From Hydrogenophaga sp. (lineage in GTDB: Bacteria; Pseudomonadota; Gammaproteobacteria; Burkholderiales; Burkholderiaceae), in the NCBI GenBank assembly GCA_025458545.1, contig JALOSH010000124.1:1-7476 (forward strand): a DNA stretch of 7,476 nucleotides. Reading direction: 5' to 3'. The translations under genes were made by a program, and so were the position numbers. The stretch's first letter is position 1, and every line of letters begins with the position of its first letter. The notes below the pieces were generated by a model. It made no database searches. It worked only from the letters and a program-made list of their open reading frames with translations, and was not told the DNA's origin. This document shows, in pieces, positions 6,092-7,476 of this stretch.

Positions 6092-6304
6092 CAGACCCGC
6101 GAGAGAACCGAGGTGGTCACAAATTGCGACCACCTCGACAAGCTCAAGTTTTCGAAGACGCTGCCTTATGCCTTCACCGAACACGGTGCCATCCAGGCGG
6201 CCAACGTGCTGGCTTCCAGCCAGGCGGTGGAGGCGTCGAAGTCGATGGTTTTCTCAAAGATCAGGGTCTGGCTCCGGGGCGGCGGCAGCAGCAGCGAGCA
6301 ACCC
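6092..6304 (+). pseudogene. Fragment of an ORF6N-domain DNA-binding protein gene
   Basis: Read in the frame of 6113, the sequence gives TRERTEVVTNCDHL, LKFSKTLPYAFTEHG and AIQAANVLASSQAVE. This is the second half of the ORF6N domain, a KilA-N/Ant-related module common in phage and mobile-element proteins. The N-terminal part of the domain, normally some 60 residues, is missing; upstream of about 6092 the DNA belongs to the preceding hypothetical gene's end and unrelated sequence. Similarity fades after about 6234, where the usual region beginning near VVRAFV is replaced by unrelated residues until the TAG at 6305-6307. No ribosome site precedes the GTG at 6113. It is best read as the relic of a mobile or phage-type gene. 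Confidence 0.72.
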
Positions 6305-6370
6305 TAGTTGCGATTCCAGGCCGTTGGGGCCCGGGTCCTGAACCAGTGGGGCCATCGCGCAAAAGCGCAT

Positions 6371-7306
6371 TCATGCCAGGGGCTCGTGGTGCAGCTCGAT
6401 GGTGGCGTGCACCACCTCTTCATGCACCGCGAGCGCCGCGCGCACGGTGGTGAGCGCGCAGGCGTAGCTGCCGCGGCCGACGCGCCAGACGTGCAGGTCG
6501 GTCAGCTGGGTGCTGCCGACGGCGCCCAGACCTTCCACCACTTCGCGGATTTCAGCCACCACGGGATGGTCCATCTCGCGGTCGAGCAGCACCCGGCTGG
6601 TGTCGCGGATCAGGCCCTTGGCCCACACCGCCACCAGCACCCCTCCGACGATGCCCATGAGCGGGTCGAGCCAGTCCCAGCCCCAGAGCCAGCCGCCCAC
6701 CAGGGCGACGATGGCCAGCACCGAGGTGGCGGCGTCGGCCACCACATGCATGTAGGCCGAGCGGAGGTTGAGGTCTTCGTGGGCATGCCCGTGACCGTGT
6801 TCGTGCCCGTTCTCATCCCCATGGTGGTGATCGTGGTGGTGAGCATGGTCGTCGGAGCGGCTGAGGATGAACGCGCACACCAGGTTGACGATCAGGCCGA
6901 GACACGCCACCGCGATGGCTTCGCGGTAACGGATGGGCTGGGGGTCGAAGAACCGGTCGACCGAGGCCACCACCATGAGCGCCGCCACGCCGAGCAGAAA
7001 CAGGGCGCTGGCGAAACCGCCCAGCACCTCGATCTTCCAGGTGCCGAAGGCGAAGCGCTGGTCGTTCGCCAGGCGCCGCGCCGCCGCGTAGGCGAAGGCG
7101 CTGAGACCGATGGCCACCGCGTGGGAGCTCATGTGCCAGCCATCGGCCAGCAGCGCCATGGAGCCGAACCACCAGCCGGCGGTGATTTCCAGCACCATGG
7201 CGGTGAGGGTGATCCAGAGCACCGCTCGGGTGCCGCGCTCGGCGGCGCGGTTGTCCTGGTGGAAGTGGTGGTGGTGCGCCACGGGGGCGGTGGTGGCTTC
7301 GGTCAT
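6371..7306 (-). CDS. dmeF: DmeF-type CDF cobalt/nickel efflux transporter
   Basis: Inner-membrane cation-diffusion-facilitator antiporter of 311 residues that exports divalent metal in exchange for protons. It has a His-rich N-terminus (AHHHHFH, 10-16) and six predicted membrane helices. The intramembrane metal site has H58 and H62 in helix 2 (DGWHMSSH) and H187 and D191 in helix 5 (HVVAD). A large His/Asp loop between helices 4 and 5 (about 152-177) and the cytoplasmic CDF C-terminal domain (from about 240, with DLHVWRV) follow. The FGTWKIEVLGGFAS segment (87-100) and the HxxxH site are of the DmeF kind; DmeF proteins act mainly on cobalt and nickel. The start is uncertain: ATG at 7306 is chosen, but an in-frame GTG at 7324 overlaps the upstream stop as GTGA and would add six residues. 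It lies 14 bp after the partial upstream gene, so probably co-transcribed. Metal specificity is inferred. Confidence 0.87.
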   Translation of the reverse strand: MTEATTAPVAHHHHFHQDNRAAERGTRAVLWITLTAMVLEITAGWWFGSMALLADGWHMSSHAVAIGLSAFAYAAARRLANDQRFAFGTWKIEVLGGFASALFLLGVAALMVVASVDRFFDPQPIRYREAIAVACLGLIVNLVCAFILSRSDDHAHHHDHHHGDENGHEHGHGHAHEDLNLRSAYMHVVADAATSVLAIVALVGGWLWGWDWLDPLMGIVGGVLVAVWAKGLIRDTSRVLLDREMDHPVVAEIREVVEGLGAVGSTQLTDLHVWRVGRGSYACALTTVRAALAVHEEVVHATIELHHEPLA

Positions 7307-7320
7307 TGCGGTGCCGGGAC

Positions 7321-7476
7321 TCACTGCCCGGTGAAGTTGGCGGCGATGAAGTTGCCCGGCTGCGAGAAGAAGAGGTAGAGCGTCTGCTTGCTGGCGTCGG
7401 TGGCGGCGGGGTTCTTGAAGGACAGCTTCCATTCCTTGCCCTTCTTGCCGTCGACCAGTTCGGCCTTGTCCAGCTT
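7321..7476 (-). CDS. C-terminal end of a small protein upstream of dmeF (cut by window edge)
   Basis: A minus-strand frame enters from the right edge and ends at TGA (7321-7323), giving 51 residues that begin KLDKAELVDGKKGKEWKLSF and end YLFFSQPGNFIAANFTGQ. Composition and third-position bias match real coding. The alternation of charged and aromatic residues suggests a small beta-rich domain, reminiscent of short periplasmic proteins annotated as DUF6488 that occur near metal efflux genes. That comparison is from memory and uncertain. It ends 14 bp before the dmeF ATG, or overlaps the alternative GTG start by four bases, which argues for a shared transcript. No N-terminus or signal peptide can be seen. 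Confidence 0.7.
   Translation of the reverse strand, partial: KLDKAELVDGKKGKEWKLSFKNPAATDASKQTLYLFFSQPGNFIAANFTGQ

Noticed and set aside
6110..6136. Perfect 9-bp inverted repeat GAGGTGGTC/GACCACCTC, possible operator
   Set aside because: It falls inside the conserved EVVTNCDHL codons of the ORF6N relic, so the symmetry is explained by codon sequence. No promoter is next to it.
5414..6184. N-terminal extension of the BLUF gene to a 398-residue frame
   Set aside because: The extension is not domain-like, overlaps the plus-strand gene, and a proper ribosome site with ATG exists at 5413, where the BLUF fold begins.
6357..6368. GCGC-AAAA-GCGC stem after dmeF as a terminator
   Set aside because: The stem is only four base pairs and no T-run follows in the direction of dmeF transcription.

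Overview
The window is GC-rich chromosomal DNA with strongly GC-biased third codon positions. The gene content (CbbR-like LysR regulator, KtrAB-type potassium uptake, short BLUF photoreceptor, DmeF-type metal efflux) suggests a betaproteobacterium of the Burkholderiales, most likely Comamonadaceae and perhaps Hydrogenophaga-like. The placement comes from protein flavour only; no rRNA, tRNA or other taxonomic marker is present.

Layout from left to right. (1) Positions 1-846, + strand: the C-terminal nine-tenths of a LysR-type regulator resembling CbbR, cut by the window edge. (2) A GC hairpin at the end of that gene, then a bidirectional intrinsic terminator (1007-1043) shared with the convergent gene. 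(3) 1060-2610, - strand: a secreted lipoprotein with a bacterial Ig-like domain and a predicted seven-bladed RCC1-type propeller. (4) 2611-2943: intergenic DNA with an AT-rich leader for the lipoprotein and a decayed second copy of the lysR 3' end. (5) 5413 down to 2944, - strand: bluF, ktrB and ktrA in one direction with gaps of 39 bp and -11 bp, plausibly one transcript. (6) 5678-6022, + strand: an unrecognised 114-residue protein, divergent from bluF and preceded by a possible ECF-sigma promoter. (7) 6092-6304: a fragment of an ORF6N-domain (phage/mobile-type) gene. (8) 7476 down to 6371, - strand: the tail of a small unrecognised protein directly upstream of a dmeF-like cobalt/nickel efflux gene.

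How the genes may work together. KtrB is the membrane potassium translocator and KtrA its nucleotide-binding RCK gating subunit. A blue-light flavin sensor with every photochemically important residue intact sits directly upstream on the same strand, so light and potassium or osmotic control may share a transcript; this is inference from arrangement. The 9-bp inverted repeat across the bluF stop codon could set the bluF:ktrB ratio. The small partial protein and DmeF look like a separate metal-handling unit.

The most informative oddity is that the lipoprotein gene is bracketed by the lysR 3' end and a second, shortened copy of it. This implies that the segment between lysR and ktrA arrived by insertion or duplication. 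No CRISPR array, insertion sequence, rRNA or tRNA was seen.
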